This document shows, piece after piece, positions 27,812 through 37,322 of a stretch of 64,000 nucleotides of DNA (position 1 is the stretch's first letter; each line of letters starts with the position of its first letter). The notes under the pieces are model-generated. The model saw nothing but the letters and a program-made list of their open reading frames with translations, did not search any database and had not been told where the DNA came from. The position numbers and the translations under genes were made by a program. Source of the stretch: LLD-282 sp964395835 (GTDB lineage: Bacteria > Pseudomonadota > Gammaproteobacteria > Berkiellales > Berkiellaceae); NCBI GenBank assembly GCA_964395835.1, contig CAYNBJ010000003.1, positions 103,685 to 167,684 of the forward strand, read 5' to 3'.

Positions 27812-29538
27812 TTGTTTTTCATCAGGCCTCCATTCAAAGCCCCGATCATCAAGACTTATTTTTCATTGAAAAGTTTGTTCTTGATAAGGGGCATCGATAT
27901 GGTCTAATTGGACCAAATGGAAGTGGTAAAACAACATTTTTTTCTCAGTGTGCAAAACTGCCCTCTGTGCTTTTATGTCCCCAGAAAATTCCAGCTCCTA
28001 TGCAACAGATGAGTTGGAATGATGCTGTAGCATCTTTGGAGGGAATTTTTGATTATGATGGTTTTTATCAAACGCTGGAGCTTTTTGAAATCCCGGCAGA
28101 TTGTCTGATTGGAACGCTTTCCGGTGGGCAGCAAAGAATTGGTCTTTTAGCTTGGACCTTATTTCAGCATGCTAATCATTATCTTTTAGATGAGCCCACA
28201 AATCATTTAGATCTGAAAGGAATTTTATGGCTTGAGGATTATTTGTCTAAAAATGAGCATTCTATCTTAATTATTAGCCATGATCGGGCATTTCTTGATA
28301 AGGTTGTGAGTGGATATTGGGCTATTTATGATAAAAAAATGCGTTTTTATCCAGGGCAATTTGAAGATTTCCTATTAAAACGAGAACAAGAAGAGGCCAC
28401 TTTGGCCCAAGAAAGAACAAAAAAAGTCATTTCTTTAGCACAGGAAGAGCGTTATCGTGAAAGGGGTGTGACTGCGCGCAGAAAGCGCAATCAAAAAAGG
28501 GTGCAAAGATTGTATGATTTGAGAGCCGAGCTTTCTGCTACACAAGCTTCCTCTTCAAAAATGCGTTTAGATCTTGTTGAGTTTCAAAACAAAGGGCATA
28601 AAGCACAACGATTGATTGAGATAAAAAATTATAACCTTTTTGACTCATCAACACGGCAGAATTTTACTGCGACATTGACACGTGCTGATCGTATTGCTCT
28701 TGTAGGACCCAATGGCTGTGGAAAAACGACTTTTTTAAAGGGGATTTTAAATCCAGACGACGAACAAGTTATTTTTTGCCGTTCTTTAAAAGTCGCATAC
28801 ATTGATCAGCAAAGACGTTACGATCCTGAAAAAACGCTTCTTCAACATTTATCTATCGATCCACATCAGATGACGATTGAGACGCCGCAAGGCGAGCAGC
28901 AGGTGCATCCGGCCGTGTATTTGCAAAGATTTGGATTTTTACCTGATGATTTAACGACTCCCTACGGGCAGCTTTCAGGTGGGCAGCAAATGAAAATGGC
29001 CTTAGCCCTGTCTTTTGTCAATTATCCTGATGTTTTGGTTTTAGATGAGCCTACAAATGATTTAGATCAAGAAAGCTTAGAAGACTTAGCAGATTGGCTA
29101 GGAGATTATCAGGGACTTGTGTTATTTGTCAGTCATGATCGATATTTTATTGATCAATGTGCAACAGCGACATGGTATTGGACTGCAGCCGGTTTGATTG
29201 CCCATAGTGGCGGTGTCGATGCAGACTTATTGAATAAAACCCTCTCTTTTCGCAGAACGCAACTTCATCTGCAAGAACCTTCTGGTCGTTCAGTGCTGAC
29301 ATCGAAATCAAAGTCTGAGTGTGAAGCAAAACTTTTAGTGAAGGAGCTTGCAAAAATCGAGAAAGAACTTGATAAGTTAGAAAATGAGATCAAAAAGATT
29401 GATATCCTTTTAAGCCAGGCTTATGAAAACTCAAACCAAGATAGTGCTATCAAGACGCTTTTAGGGTCGCGATCAAGCGTACAAAAACAGCTTGATGCCT
29501 TATGGGAGGAGTGGGAGCATAAATCGTCTATACAATAA
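27808..29538 (+). CDS. ABC-F family ATPase
   Basis: A 576-residue soluble protein with two ATP-binding domains and no membrane segments: Walker A GPNGSGKTT and GPNGCGKTT, signatures LSGGQQRIG and LSGGQQMKM, Walker B DEPTNHLD and DEPTNDLD. A charged linker lies between the domains (about 185-265) and a coiled coil at the C-terminus (about 485-576), as in Uup-like members. ABC-F proteins act on the ribosome to relieve stalling or confer antibiotic tolerance; the exact subfamily is not clear. The ATGA overlap with the NTT gene implies coupled translation. Confidence 0.9.
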   Translation: MIVFHQASIQSPDHQDLFFIEKFVLDKGHRYGLIGPNGSGKTTFFSQCAKLPSVLLCPQKIPAPMQQMSWNDAVASLEGIFDYDGFYQTLELFEIPADCLIGTLSGGQQRIGLLAWTLFQHANHYLLDEPTNHLDLKGILWLEDYLSKNEHSILIISHDRAFLDKVVSGYWAIYDKKMRFYPGQFEDFLLKREQEEATLAQERTKKVISLAQEERYRERGVTARRKRNQKRVQRLYDLRAELSATQASSSKMRLDLVEFQNKGHKAQRLIEIKNYNLFDSSTRQNFTATLTRADRIALVGPNGCGKTTFLKGILNPDDEQVIFCRSLKVAYIDQQRRYDPEKTLLQHLSIDPHQMTIETPQGEQQVHPAVYLQRFGFLPDDLTTPYGQLSGGQQMKMALALSFVNYPDVLVLDEPTNDLDQESLEDLADWLGDYQGLVLFVSHDRYFIDQCATATWYWTAAGLIAHSGGVDADLLNKTLSFRRTQLHLQEPSGRSVLTSKSKSECEAKLLVKELAKIEKELDKLENEIKKIDILLSQAYENSNQDSAIKTLLGSRSSVQKQLDALWEEWEHKSSIQ

Positions 29539-29540
29539 AA

Positions 29541-29574
29541 AGCATCTCTTATGCTGTAATGCAAAAGAGATGCT
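29541..29574 (-). terminator. Rho-independent terminator
   Basis: A perfect 10-bp stem (AGCATCTCTT / AAGAGATGCT) is followed on the minus strand by TTTTATT. It terminates the 29605 gene and may also slow plus-strand transcription from the ABC-F gene, which lacks a U-run on its side. Confidence 0.8.
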
Positions 29575-29604
29575 CAAAGGATCATGCGATCTTGAAGAAG
29601 GTTT

Positions 29605-30297
29605 TTAATTCTTGTGGGCCTTGTTGCTAAAGGTGAGCGTACCTGGCTCAGCCTGTTTTTCATTCGCATGCAGACCAAAAAATTGTTTGATCTTGTCAGT
29701 CGTAGAGTTGATACTGGGATGAGTTTCGGGAAAGCTCGTCCAAACAATATAAAATGGAACATACATCAGTTCGATAATCGCGTGTCCTGTCATTTTTCCA
29801 ACAGAAGGGGCTCCAAAAGCTTCATTACGTACCCAAAAATCACTCGATGATTTTTCAGGTAAAGCTGCATTAATAAAAGCGCCTACTCGGGGCAATTGAT
29901 CTCGTTTGAAGCCAGTGAGTCCCTCTGTGCTTGCAACGACTACCCCTGTTACAAAGCTCAGCCCTAACATGGGCATCATTGCCAAATATAAGCAGTTTCT
30001 TAAAATATGATTGTTTAAAAAAGCTCTCATAGGGGCGGCGATAGAGCCTAAAAAGTGATAGCGAAAGCTTGCCGCATTCAGATCGGGTGACAGGGCGAGC
30101 CGATAAATTAGTGTAGATAGAAACGCGAGAGTCAGTAACACTTTTAAAACCGCGAGGAACGCAGCGATAATGGTGCTATAGGCGAGTACAGCAAAAATGA
30201 CCAGTGCAGCAATTTTCAAAGCGAGCATGCCGCCAAATTGGAGCGTGTTATAGAGATCTTGACTCGTTGCTGTGGGTTTTTTTGGTTTTTGATCCAT
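29605..30297 (-). CDS. Hypothetical membrane protein
   Basis: A 230-residue protein. Two adjacent hydrophobic helices (about 25-70), a third near 105-125 (MMPMLGLSFVTGVVVAS) and a possible fourth near 175-190 suggest an inner-membrane protein with a polar C-terminus. No domain is recognised. It is followed by its own terminator and preceded on the same strand by another small membrane protein (30536) with a loosely similar two-helix start. Confidence 0.7.
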   Translation of the reverse strand: MDQKPKKPTATSQDLYNTLQFGGMLALKIAALVIFAVLAYSTIIAAFLAVLKVLLTLAFLSTLIYRLALSPDLNAASFRYHFLGSIAAPMRAFLNNHILRNCLYLAMMPMLGLSFVTGVVVASTEGLTGFKRDQLPRVGAFINAALPEKSSSDFWVRNEAFGAPSVGKMTGHAIIELMYVPFYIVWTSFPETHPSINSTTDKIKQFFGLHANEKQAEPGTLTFSNKAHKN

Positions 30298-30448
30298 AGT
30301 ATAAAATCCATGAATTTAGAGGAAGGATACTCTTTAAATAGGATAGATTTTGAAAATAAATGTAAATTTTTTGAAGTTTGGAAAAAATATTTAAGAAAAT
30401 TGAATTTGATTAAAAAATAAAAAATGTCACAAATCTTGGGCTAAAAAA

Positions 30449-30480
30449 AATAATCTCTTTGTTTGAGCAAAGAGATTATT
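30449..30480 (-). terminator. Rho-independent terminator
   Basis: A perfect 13-bp stem (AATAATCTCTTTG / CAAAGAGATTATT) with a 6-base loop is followed on the minus strand by a run of T. It ends the 30536 transcript. Confidence 0.85.
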
Positions 30481-30535
30481 TTGATTGAATTTGGTATTTA
30501 AAATCTTATGGAGCTTTGCCTTGTATCAGATAGGC

Positions 30536-30928
30536 TTAGGAACCACTCCAGTTTTTTAAAGTGTTTTCTAAGGTTTTCCAGATGTTCTTCCCATAGTAGT
30601 CTTCAATAAAAGAACATGTTCCTGCCCATAAAGATTGAAAAAGTTTTACAGGCCCATGTCTTGGCTCGAGAATCGAGGATCTGAATTCTGCAAAATGCTT
30701 ATTAATCAGAAGCACGTACAAAATTAAAAGCGATATTGTGATTTTGATTATTGGGATCAGGAGATTCAAAATCGCTGCTGCAAATTTGCCAGCCAAAAAT
30801 AATATAAACAGTGTTACAGAAATTACGACAAAAGAGCGGATATATGCAACAATTCTGTAATTTAAAGGCAGGGAGCTCCATTCTTGAGTTTCATGCGCGT
30901 TTGAATCATGTGTAGATTTTTTAGACAT
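30536..30928 (-). CDS. Hypothetical small membrane protein
   Basis: A 130-residue protein. A polar, Ser/His-rich start is followed by two or three hydrophobic helices (about 35-90: VVISVTLFILFLAGKFAA, IIKITISLLILYVLLI) and a soluble C-terminus (FIEDYYGKNIWKTLENTL). No family is recognised. It has its own downstream terminator, which supports it being a real transcript. Confidence 0.65.
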   Translation of the reverse strand: MSKKSTHDSNAHETQEWSSLPLNYRIVAYIRSFVVISVTLFILFLAGKFAAAILNLLIPIIKITISLLILYVLLINKHFAEFRSSILEPRHGPVKLFQSLWAGTCSFIEDYYGKNIWKTLENTLKNWSGS

Positions 30929-31028
30929 CAGTAAAAATCCTCTGTTAGATCTAGTAGTCTTGATTCTAATATAGTGTAATATATGAAAAAAGATGGGTTT
31001 TTGATATGAATTTTTTAGATAAAATTAT

Positions 31029-31928
31029 ATGATTGATTATTTAAACATGCTGCTCCTTTTATCTTCAGTGGTTATATTACCGCTGATTCATCAAGTTTTG
31101 TATAAGGTTACTATTCTTTTTACAAATAGCACTGCTCTTGTGTTGCTGTGCGGTCAAAGTTGGATAGCATTTTTTTTCTTGGTGTTTTTGGTGCGTCCTT
31201 GGGAAAAAAGGGAATTCTGTAAATTTTCCTTGAAATATAGAATGTTGCTTTTTTTGAGAAGCCTGATTGCTATTAGTGCGCATTTGTTATGGATCTATTC
31301 TTTAAATCATTTTTCTTTTTTTTATACAAACTTGGCTTCGTATGCCATAGGTTCGGGCTTGGCTCTTTTCAGTATCGTGTTTCTAGAGTCATGCCAATGG
31401 TATAAAATTTTAGGCTTAGTCTGGTTCGCTTATGTCGGCCTTTATAGATATACAGTGCATGACTATTTTATTCTGTTTCAGCAGGGTGCTCCGTTTTTCG
31501 CAGCGGTGTTATTTTCTCTTTCTTCTTTGCTGGCGAAAGTATCGATTCGTTTTTGCCCTATTGAGGACATGGCTTGTCTGTTGCTATGGGATATGTCTTG
31601 GGTGTGCCTGTTATTGCTTTTCTATGAGCGTGGCGCTGATATTGTCTCGATACATTTTTTCGACAGCACCGCCTGGATGCTGGTTGTCTTATTGGGGCTT
31701 TCTTATGCAGTGATTCACCTGCTGATGATGTTCACTTACAGAGAAAATCATCTGAGCACAATCATTTTTCTCAAGCCTCTTAGAAGCCTCTTTGGATTCT
31801 TTGTTGATCAATCACTTCACTTCGATCCTGTGCTTTACAATATTCCGATGATTCTGTGTCTTTTTATTGGGGGGGCAGGTATGTCCTTTTTAGCGTATTT
31901 TCACCCGAAAAAGTCCAAGTTTTTCTAA
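31029..31928 (+). CDS. DMT-superfamily (EamA-type) transporter
   Basis: A 299-residue protein with about ten hydrophobic helices in two EamA-like halves (LLFLRSLIAISAHLLWIYSL; FAAVLFSLSSLLAKVSIRF). Members export or import small metabolites such as amino acids or, in some intracellular bacteria, S-adenosylmethionine; the substrate here is unknown. The ribosome-binding site is weak, and ATG 31047 is an alternative start. The 3' end overlaps the convergent mnmC by 39 bases. Confidence 0.8.
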   Translation: MIDYLNMLLLLSSVVILPLIHQVLYKVTILFTNSTALVLLCGQSWIAFFFLVFLVRPWEKREFCKFSLKYRMLLFLRSLIAISAHLLWIYSLNHFSFFYTNLASYAIGSGLALFSIVFLESCQWYKILGLVWFAYVGLYRYTVHDYFILFQQGAPFFAAVLFSLSSLLAKVSIRFCPIEDMACLLLWDMSWVCLLLLFYERGADIVSIHFFDSTAWMLVVLLGLSYAVIHLLMMFTYRENHLSTIIFLKPLRSLFGFFVDQSLHFDPVLYNIPMILCLFIGGAGMSFLAYFHPKKSKFF

Positions 31929-33431
31929 AACGAGAAGCAAGGCACAATATGGACCGGAGCTGAAACCCCTCGATCCATGATGGAGAGAAAAGCCTTGGCC
32001 ATTTTCGAGAAATCCAAATTTTGGTAAATATTGAGGATTTTGAGAGCGAAATCCGCAGAAAAAATCGGATGTTGGGCGAGTCCATGTATAATCACAGTGC
32101 TGATGTGACGGCATTGACCAAGTCCTATTGTTTTGCAAAAACAGAGTACCTTTGGATAATGATCGTTGTGCAAAAGATTGATGATAGTAGGAGCTTGCCC
32201 ACGCGTGAGCGTAAAAATCAGCAGATATGATATCTTTTTCTTGCATCACTCTGAGCTTAGTTTGACTCATTTTTTGCAGATGCTTTAAAAGATCAAAGCC
32301 ATTGGCTCGAATGCCCTGATGATATGTAACTGTTTTTTCTTCGAGCGAAAAAAAATCACGACAGCCACAGAGAAAAATACGTTCCAAACGTTCATCTTCG
32401 CGTGATTGTTTATCTCGCTGAGCTGTAAATTGCTCTTCAATCCATGTTGGTGCAAGTTGCCTATAAAAAATTCCACTAAAGATATAAGATTTTAAATTGA
32501 AAGCAGTGTATTCATCGTAGGTTTGATGAAAGCGTGGTTGGGTGTAAATCCATGGCGCCTCAGAAGCACAGGGAGCATTAGGAACATAAAAATTTTCGCT
32601 TTTATAGCCAAAAAAGTTTAAGAAATAAGCCACACTTGTCCCTGCGATTCCATGACCAATCAGTGAAAATACATGTTCTTTGCTTAAAGGAGCTGTGAGT
32701 GGCGGTGTTTTTTGCCCTTCTAATCGACCGGAGATGCAGTGTTTTTTATGATGAAAGCCCTTTTGACGCTGAATGCTCCAACCGAGTGTACTGAGCCGGT
32801 CACGAATATGAGAAGCAGCAGTGAATGAGGTTAACGATGCTCCCTCTTGCGAATGATTTGTGACAAGAGAGAGGAGTTCAGCAGACCAGGCAGAAGGATT
32901 TTTAGCAGGAGAAAAGCCATCAAGCATCCAATGATCGGCCTGAAACTCGTACGATTCTAAAAGGTCCGAGGCTTCCCCTACTAGGAGTATTAAAATGACA
33001 TCATCCGTTAAGAGCGGGCAGAGATTCAGGCCAGGTGTCAATCCATGATAAATAGAAAGGAGAGCAGAAATTGAATCTCCAAGCGCTTGCGTCCATGGCT
33101 GAAGACTGTGTTTTAAATCGTTAGGGCTTAAGGGAGATTTTTCTATTGAGATGTAAATCAGTTTTTGACCATTCTTTTTCTTTTTTCTCCACAGATCTAA
33201 AGTGGCGCAAAAAGACAGACCGGTGCCAAATCCAATTTCACCGATCACTCTCCAGGCTTTCATATTATCAAACAGACGATTTTGATTCAGGTAAACGTAA
33301 ATACGCTCGTCCAGGCCCTTGCCTTGACCCATGTAATAAAAATCGTCTGTTTCAGGATGAAAGGGAGTGTCATTTTTCAAGCTGAGTGTTTTATAGAGAG
33401 AACACAGAGTAGATTCAATAGATTGTGGCAT
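31890..33431 (-). CDS. mnmC: Bifunctional tRNA modification enzyme MnmC
   Basis: A 513-residue protein. The N-terminal ~235 residues are the SAM-dependent methyltransferase domain (GEIGFGTGLSFCATLDLW; LDGFSPAKNPSAW). The rest is the FAD-dependent oxidoreductase domain, which starts with a dinucleotide-binding motif (IGHGIAGTSVAYFL) and ends with HHGSRGFSSGPYCALLL. The enzyme finishes the 5-methylaminomethyl-2-thiouridine wobble modification in tRNA. E. coli MnmC is 668 residues, so the FAD domain here is about 150 residues shorter; its activity may be reduced or altered. The fused arrangement is typical of Gammaproteobacteria. Confidence 0.9.
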   Translation of the reverse strand: MPQSIESTLCSLYKTLSLKNDTPFHPETDDFYYMGQGKGLDERIYVYLNQNRLFDNMKAWRVIGEIGFGTGLSFCATLDLWRKKKKNGQKLIYISIEKSPLSPNDLKHSLQPWTQALGDSISALLSIYHGLTPGLNLCPLLTDDVILILLVGEASDLLESYEFQADHWMLDGFSPAKNPSAWSAELLSLVTNHSQEGASLTSFTAASHIRDRLSTLGWSIQRQKGFHHKKHCISGRLEGQKTPPLTAPLSKEHVFSLIGHGIAGTSVAYFLNFFGYKSENFYVPNAPCASEAPWIYTQPRFHQTYDEYTAFNLKSYIFSGIFYRQLAPTWIEEQFTAQRDKQSREDERLERIFLCGCRDFFSLEEKTVTYHQGIRANGFDLLKHLQKMSQTKLRVMQEKDIISADFYAHAWASSYYHQSFAQRSLSKGTLFLQNNRTWSMPSHQHCDYTWTRPTSDFFCGFRSQNPQYLPKFGFLENGQGFSLHHGSRGFSSGPYCALLLVLEKLGLFRVKIR

Positions 33432-33511
33432 AGATCCCGATATTTGAAGAAAAAACTAAGTTCAGGCCTATGCTAAACTAAAAACAGGATTTTCCATAGA
33501 GTTTTTCTATC

Positions 33512-34435
33512 ATGCGGTTTAGCTTTTTTTCTTTTGTGTTGCTTTTAGCAATAGGTGTCATGGATGCAGCAGCACCCAAGAGAGTCATGATTGTTGCCGA
33601 TAATATTGGAGATTACTTAAAAAAAACCTCTTCCCCTGTAAAAAAAGCCCAAGGCGTTAATATTATCATTCGTTCTGGGACAACAGAGCGTGCCCTTGAA
33701 ATGCTCTCTCACAAAGAGACAGATATTGCTGCTATTACTCGAGATTTAACAGAAGATGAGAAAAAATTATATCCTTCTTTTTCTCAAGAGCCTATAGCAT
33801 CAGATGCACTGGTTTTTGTGGTGCACACATCGAATCCTATTGAAAATTTGAGCCGTGAAGATATTGAAAAAATTTACGGACAAAACGGCCTCACATGGGA
33901 ATCTTTTATTGGAAGTGAACATTCTTTAAGCAAAAAGATTATCCAGCCAATGTCACGGACATCTGAAAACGGCTCTTTTAAAGCCTTTAGCCGTTATTTC
34001 CGTTTTGCGAGTATTGAAGAGAAAAAAAATGGCTTGATTTTTAATCAATATCCTAATCAAAAAAATGCTAAAGTTGTTTCCACAGTGATGACCGATGATG
34101 CTGTTGTTGCTCAGCTAGCTGTGCGACCTGAGGCGATTGCGTATATTTCTTTGACCTCATTAAAAAAATATGTAGACGGAAAAGATTTTAAAATAGTGAG
34201 CTTTTCTAAAGTGAAGCCCTCTGTGCAAACAACATTTAATCGTCAGTATATGCTGACTTATCGTTTGAATTTTGTATATAGTGGTGAGCTAGACGAGGCC
34301 GGTCGATTGTATAGAGATTGGATTCTCGATGCTGAGGGGCAGGATTTATTCAGAGATGTTGGTTTTGCACCTATCAATCTTAAAACAAAAATCATACAAA
34401 CAACATCGTCTTTAACACAATTCAGACGATTTTGA
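33512..34435 (+). CDS. PstS-like periplasmic substrate-binding protein
   Basis: A 307-residue protein with a signal peptide (FSFVLLLAIGVMDAAA). Phosphate-binding-protein-like features include IIIRSGTTERALEML, DIAAITRDLTEDEKK, DALVFVVHTSNPIENLSRED and SRTSENGSFKAFSRYF. It resembles PstS-type proteins that bind phosphate or a similar oxyanion for an ABC importer, but no pstCAB genes are nearby. The next gene is an exporter-type ABC protein, not a partner importer. Ligand unproven. Confidence 0.75.
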   Translation: MRFSFFSFVLLLAIGVMDAAAPKRVMIVADNIGDYLKKTSSPVKKAQGVNIIIRSGTTERALEMLSHKETDIAAITRDLTEDEKKLYPSFSQEPIASDALVFVVHTSNPIENLSREDIEKIYGQNGLTWESFIGSEHSLSKKIIQPMSRTSENGSFKAFSRYFRFASIEEKKNGLIFNQYPNQKNAKVVSTVMTDDAVVAQLAVRPEAIAYISLTSLKKYVDGKDFKIVSFSKVKPSVQTTFNRQYMLTYRLNFVYSGELDEAGRLYRDWILDAEGQDLFRDVGFAPINLKTKIIQTTSSLTQFRRF

Positions 34436-34555
34436 AGTTCTTCTTCGTTGTTGATTTTATTTATGATAAAATGATCGCATTTAAAAATTTTTTAAAGATA
34501 GGCGTAAAAAAAGTCTCTGTGAGTTAATACAGTGCTTTTTGCGAAGGAAGGTCCC

Positions 34556-36301
34556 ATGCGGAAAGAATATAATGCTCTCAGTTTTTTTAAAAAGATGGTT
34601 TATCCTTTTGGACATCTTGTATTTATTCAGATGCTGATCATTTCTATTTGGTCATTTGATGTTTCTTTTCGTCCGTACATCATTAAACTCATGGTTGATA
34701 CTGTGAGTGGTGCCGAGGGAAATCTGGGATCGATTGGACATGAGCTGAGTTATTTGATGACCATTTACTTGGGGATGTCGCTTTTTTTATCTCTTATCTT
34801 TCGAGGATATAATTATCTCTCTTTAATTGTACGTCCAGGTCTAAAAGCAGCGGTTGGGCAATATGCTGTTGATCGCTTTGTGCAGCATTCTCAAGCTTTT
34901 TATAATCATCATCTTCCAGGAGCTATTGTTAACAAAGTGAAAGATCTCACAGCAGCTATTCCTGAGTTGCTGGCTTTGGTTGTTGATCAGCTTTTACCCA
35001 CCCTTTTGACAGTCTTGATTGCTTTGGGCTTTTTAGCCTCAGTACACGTTTATTTTGCTATGGCATTGGCGTTATGGATTGTTTGCTATATCTCAGCCTC
35101 CATTTATTTTGCTCAGCAATCTCAATCATTAAGTCGTAATACAGCTGAAAGTCGTTCCAAATTAAGCGGGTATTATGTGGATCTCTTTTCTAATATTTTG
35201 ACTGTGCGTCTTTTTTCTGCATATCGCATCGAGAAAGCAAACACTGCCCATTATCTTTCCCAATTTGTTGCGGCAGAACGGAAAAAAGATCGGTTTTTTT
35301 TAAAAATGTTTTTCTTTCAGGGCATGAGTTTTTTGTTTTATCAAGCAATATCTCTTATGATGCTACGATATGGGTTAATGAATGGAACCTTTTCCTCAGG
35401 TGATTTTACTTTAATCTTATCAATCAATATTGAAGTGATACAAATGCTTTGGCTCTTTTCTCGAGATATTGGTGAGTTTGCTCTTAATTTTGGGATTATT
35501 GATCAGGCTTTGCAAAGTCTTGATCAGCCACAGGACGTCGTAGATCAGGGCCATTCTCCAGACTTGCAAATGCAAGCAGGGCATATTAGTTATAAGCAAG
35601 TGGGTTTTCAGCACATGAAAGATCAGGAGCTTTTTGAAAATCTTTCAGTAGAAATTCCTCCGAAGCAAAAAGTTGGATTAGTGGGCTTTTCAGGAAGTGG
35701 AAAAACAACTTTTGTTCAGCTTTTACTGCGTCTTTACGATATAGATAGTGGGAGTATCGAAATTGATGGTCAATCCATTACTGAAATCACACAATCTTCT
35801 TTAAGAGAGGCAGTGAGTTTTATTCCACAAGAGCCTGGGCTGTTCCATCGCAGCATTCGTGAAAACTTAATTTACGGTCGTACTCAAAGTTCGGATGAAG
35901 AAATTATTGAGGTCTCTAAAAAAGCCAAAGCACATGATTTTATTATGAGTTTACCCTTGGGCTATGAAACTGTTCTTGGTGACGGGGTCAGGCTTTCTGG
36001 GGGTCAGCGACAAAGATTGGCAATTGCACGTGCGATGTTAAAAAATGCCCCAATCTTAGTTTTGGATGAGGCAACATCGCAATTAGACTCTATTACGGAA
36101 AAAGAAATTCAAGAAGCTATAGAAACACTCATGGAAGATAAAACCACCCTTGTGATTGCCCATCGTCTCAGCACTTTAAAGAAAATGAATCGTATTTTGG
36201 TTTTTGAGGATGGCAAGATTGTACAGGACGGTACACATGATGATTTGATTTCTCAAGCAGGGCTTTACAAGGATTTATGGATGATGCAAATGGAGTCGTA
36301 A
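34556..36301 (+). CDS. ABC exporter, fused membrane and ATPase domains
   Basis: 581 residues from the ATG at 34556, which has AAGGAAGG upstream; a GTG at 34532 lacks a site. Six transmembrane helices occupy about residues 20-300. A C-terminal nucleotide-binding domain has Walker A GFSGSGKTT, signature LSGGQRQRLAIARAM and Walker B LVLDEATSQLD. This is a half-transporter of the MsbA/multidrug exporter type that works as a dimer; the substrate is unknown. The serine hydrolase gene starts five bases after its stop, so the two probably form an operon. Confidence 0.88.
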   Translation: MRKEYNALSFFKKMVYPFGHLVFIQMLIISIWSFDVSFRPYIIKLMVDTVSGAEGNLGSIGHELSYLMTIYLGMSLFLSLIFRGYNYLSLIVRPGLKAAVGQYAVDRFVQHSQAFYNHHLPGAIVNKVKDLTAAIPELLALVVDQLLPTLLTVLIALGFLASVHVYFAMALALWIVCYISASIYFAQQSQSLSRNTAESRSKLSGYYVDLFSNILTVRLFSAYRIEKANTAHYLSQFVAAERKKDRFFLKMFFFQGMSFLFYQAISLMMLRYGLMNGTFSSGDFTLILSINIEVIQMLWLFSRDIGEFALNFGIIDQALQSLDQPQDVVDQGHSPDLQMQAGHISYKQVGFQHMKDQELFENLSVEIPPKQKVGLVGFSGSGKTTFVQLLLRLYDIDSGSIEIDGQSITEITQSSLREAVSFIPQEPGLFHRSIRENLIYGRTQSSDEEIIEVSKKAKAHDFIMSLPLGYETVLGDGVRLSGGQRQRLAIARAMLKNAPILVLDEATSQLDSITEKEIQEAIETLMEDKTTLVIAHRLSTLKKMNRILVFEDGKIVQDGTHDDLISQAGLYKDLWMMQMES

Positions 36302-36305
36302 AGAC

Positions 36306-37061
36306 ATGCCCCAGAAAAACAAAGTTATTTCAGAAGGTTTTTGGCCACATCAGCTGCACGGAATTTCTCAATGGGGGCGTTCTTTTTTTAGCTGCCGTAA
36401 AATTCATTTTAAAAATCGCTCACGTTTTTTTATGCAGCACCCAGATTCTCAAAAACGTCTCTTGGTGATTGTGTTGCCTGGTGTGGGCGGTTCATTTTCC
36501 CAATTTTTTTTGTTAAATAAATATTTGATTGAAAACTGTCCAATTGATTTGTTGTATTTGCAGCCCAAGTGGGGTCAGACACTGCAGGAGCAAAGTATTG
36601 AGTTGCGACAATGGATTGAAGCGACTTTGCCAATATATCAGAAATATATAGCGATTGGTCATTCTCGCGGAGGTTTGCTTGGACATGCACTTTTCAACCA
36701 AAGTTTTTTTTCTCAACATACTAGAGCTCTGATTACACTCGCAACTCCTTGGCAACGTCCTGATTTAGATAATAAAAGTTTAAGAACTTTTTTATATAAA
36801 AATAAACGTTATCGCTATTTAGCTGCTTTTTTACGTTGGTCACCAGCTGCACTGGATGAAATCTTTTCCGGGCACGCAGCATCACGATACCCCATTTATT
36901 GTGTAACAAGTCGCTATGACCCAATTGTGGGCGCTGAACTCTATCAAAAAACACAGTGTGTAGAAACTATATCTGTATCTGCGAGTCATATGAGCATGCC
37001 ATTTGAACAAAAAGTGTTCGAGACCTGTGAAAAAATTATTGCAACTTTTTTGATTGTGTGA
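36306..37061 (+). CDS. Alpha/beta-fold serine hydrolase
   Basis: A 251-residue protein. The nucleophile elbow is AIGHSRGGLLG, with an oxyanion-side motif VIVLPGVGGSF and candidate Asp (SRYDPIVGAELY) and His (SASHMSMPFE) completing a triad. It resembles lipases/esterases that act on acyl esters. No signal peptide is seen. GGAG precedes the ATG by ten bases. Its location directly after the ABC exporter suggests a lipid-related task (inference). Confidence 0.78.
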   Translation: MPQKNKVISEGFWPHQLHGISQWGRSFFSCRKIHFKNRSRFFMQHPDSQKRLLVIVLPGVGGSFSQFFLLNKYLIENCPIDLLYLQPKWGQTLQEQSIELRQWIEATLPIYQKYIAIGHSRGGLLGHALFNQSFFSQHTRALITLATPWQRPDLDNKSLRTFLYKNKRYRYLAAFLRWSPAALDEIFSGHAASRYPIYCVTSRYDPIVGAELYQKTQCVETISVSASHMSMPFEQKVFETCEKIIATFLIV

Positions 37062-37322
37062 TTTCGGTAAAAGCTCTCATTTTTGAGTAGAATTTTCAGT
37101 GAGATGGTCATTTTTGGGCAGAAATTTTTTAAGCATGTGACAGCTTTATTCATGTAAAAAATTTCTGTGTGGCGCAAGGACAGTGTTATGTGTTTCAAAT
37201 TTCAAAAAATATTTTTTTCTCTGAGACATTTATAGTATCTATTTTTCAATAGATGATTGCTACTGCGAAGTGAAATTGGTACGATCTTTAATAGATTTCA
37301 TAACACTCTGAGTAAATTGATT

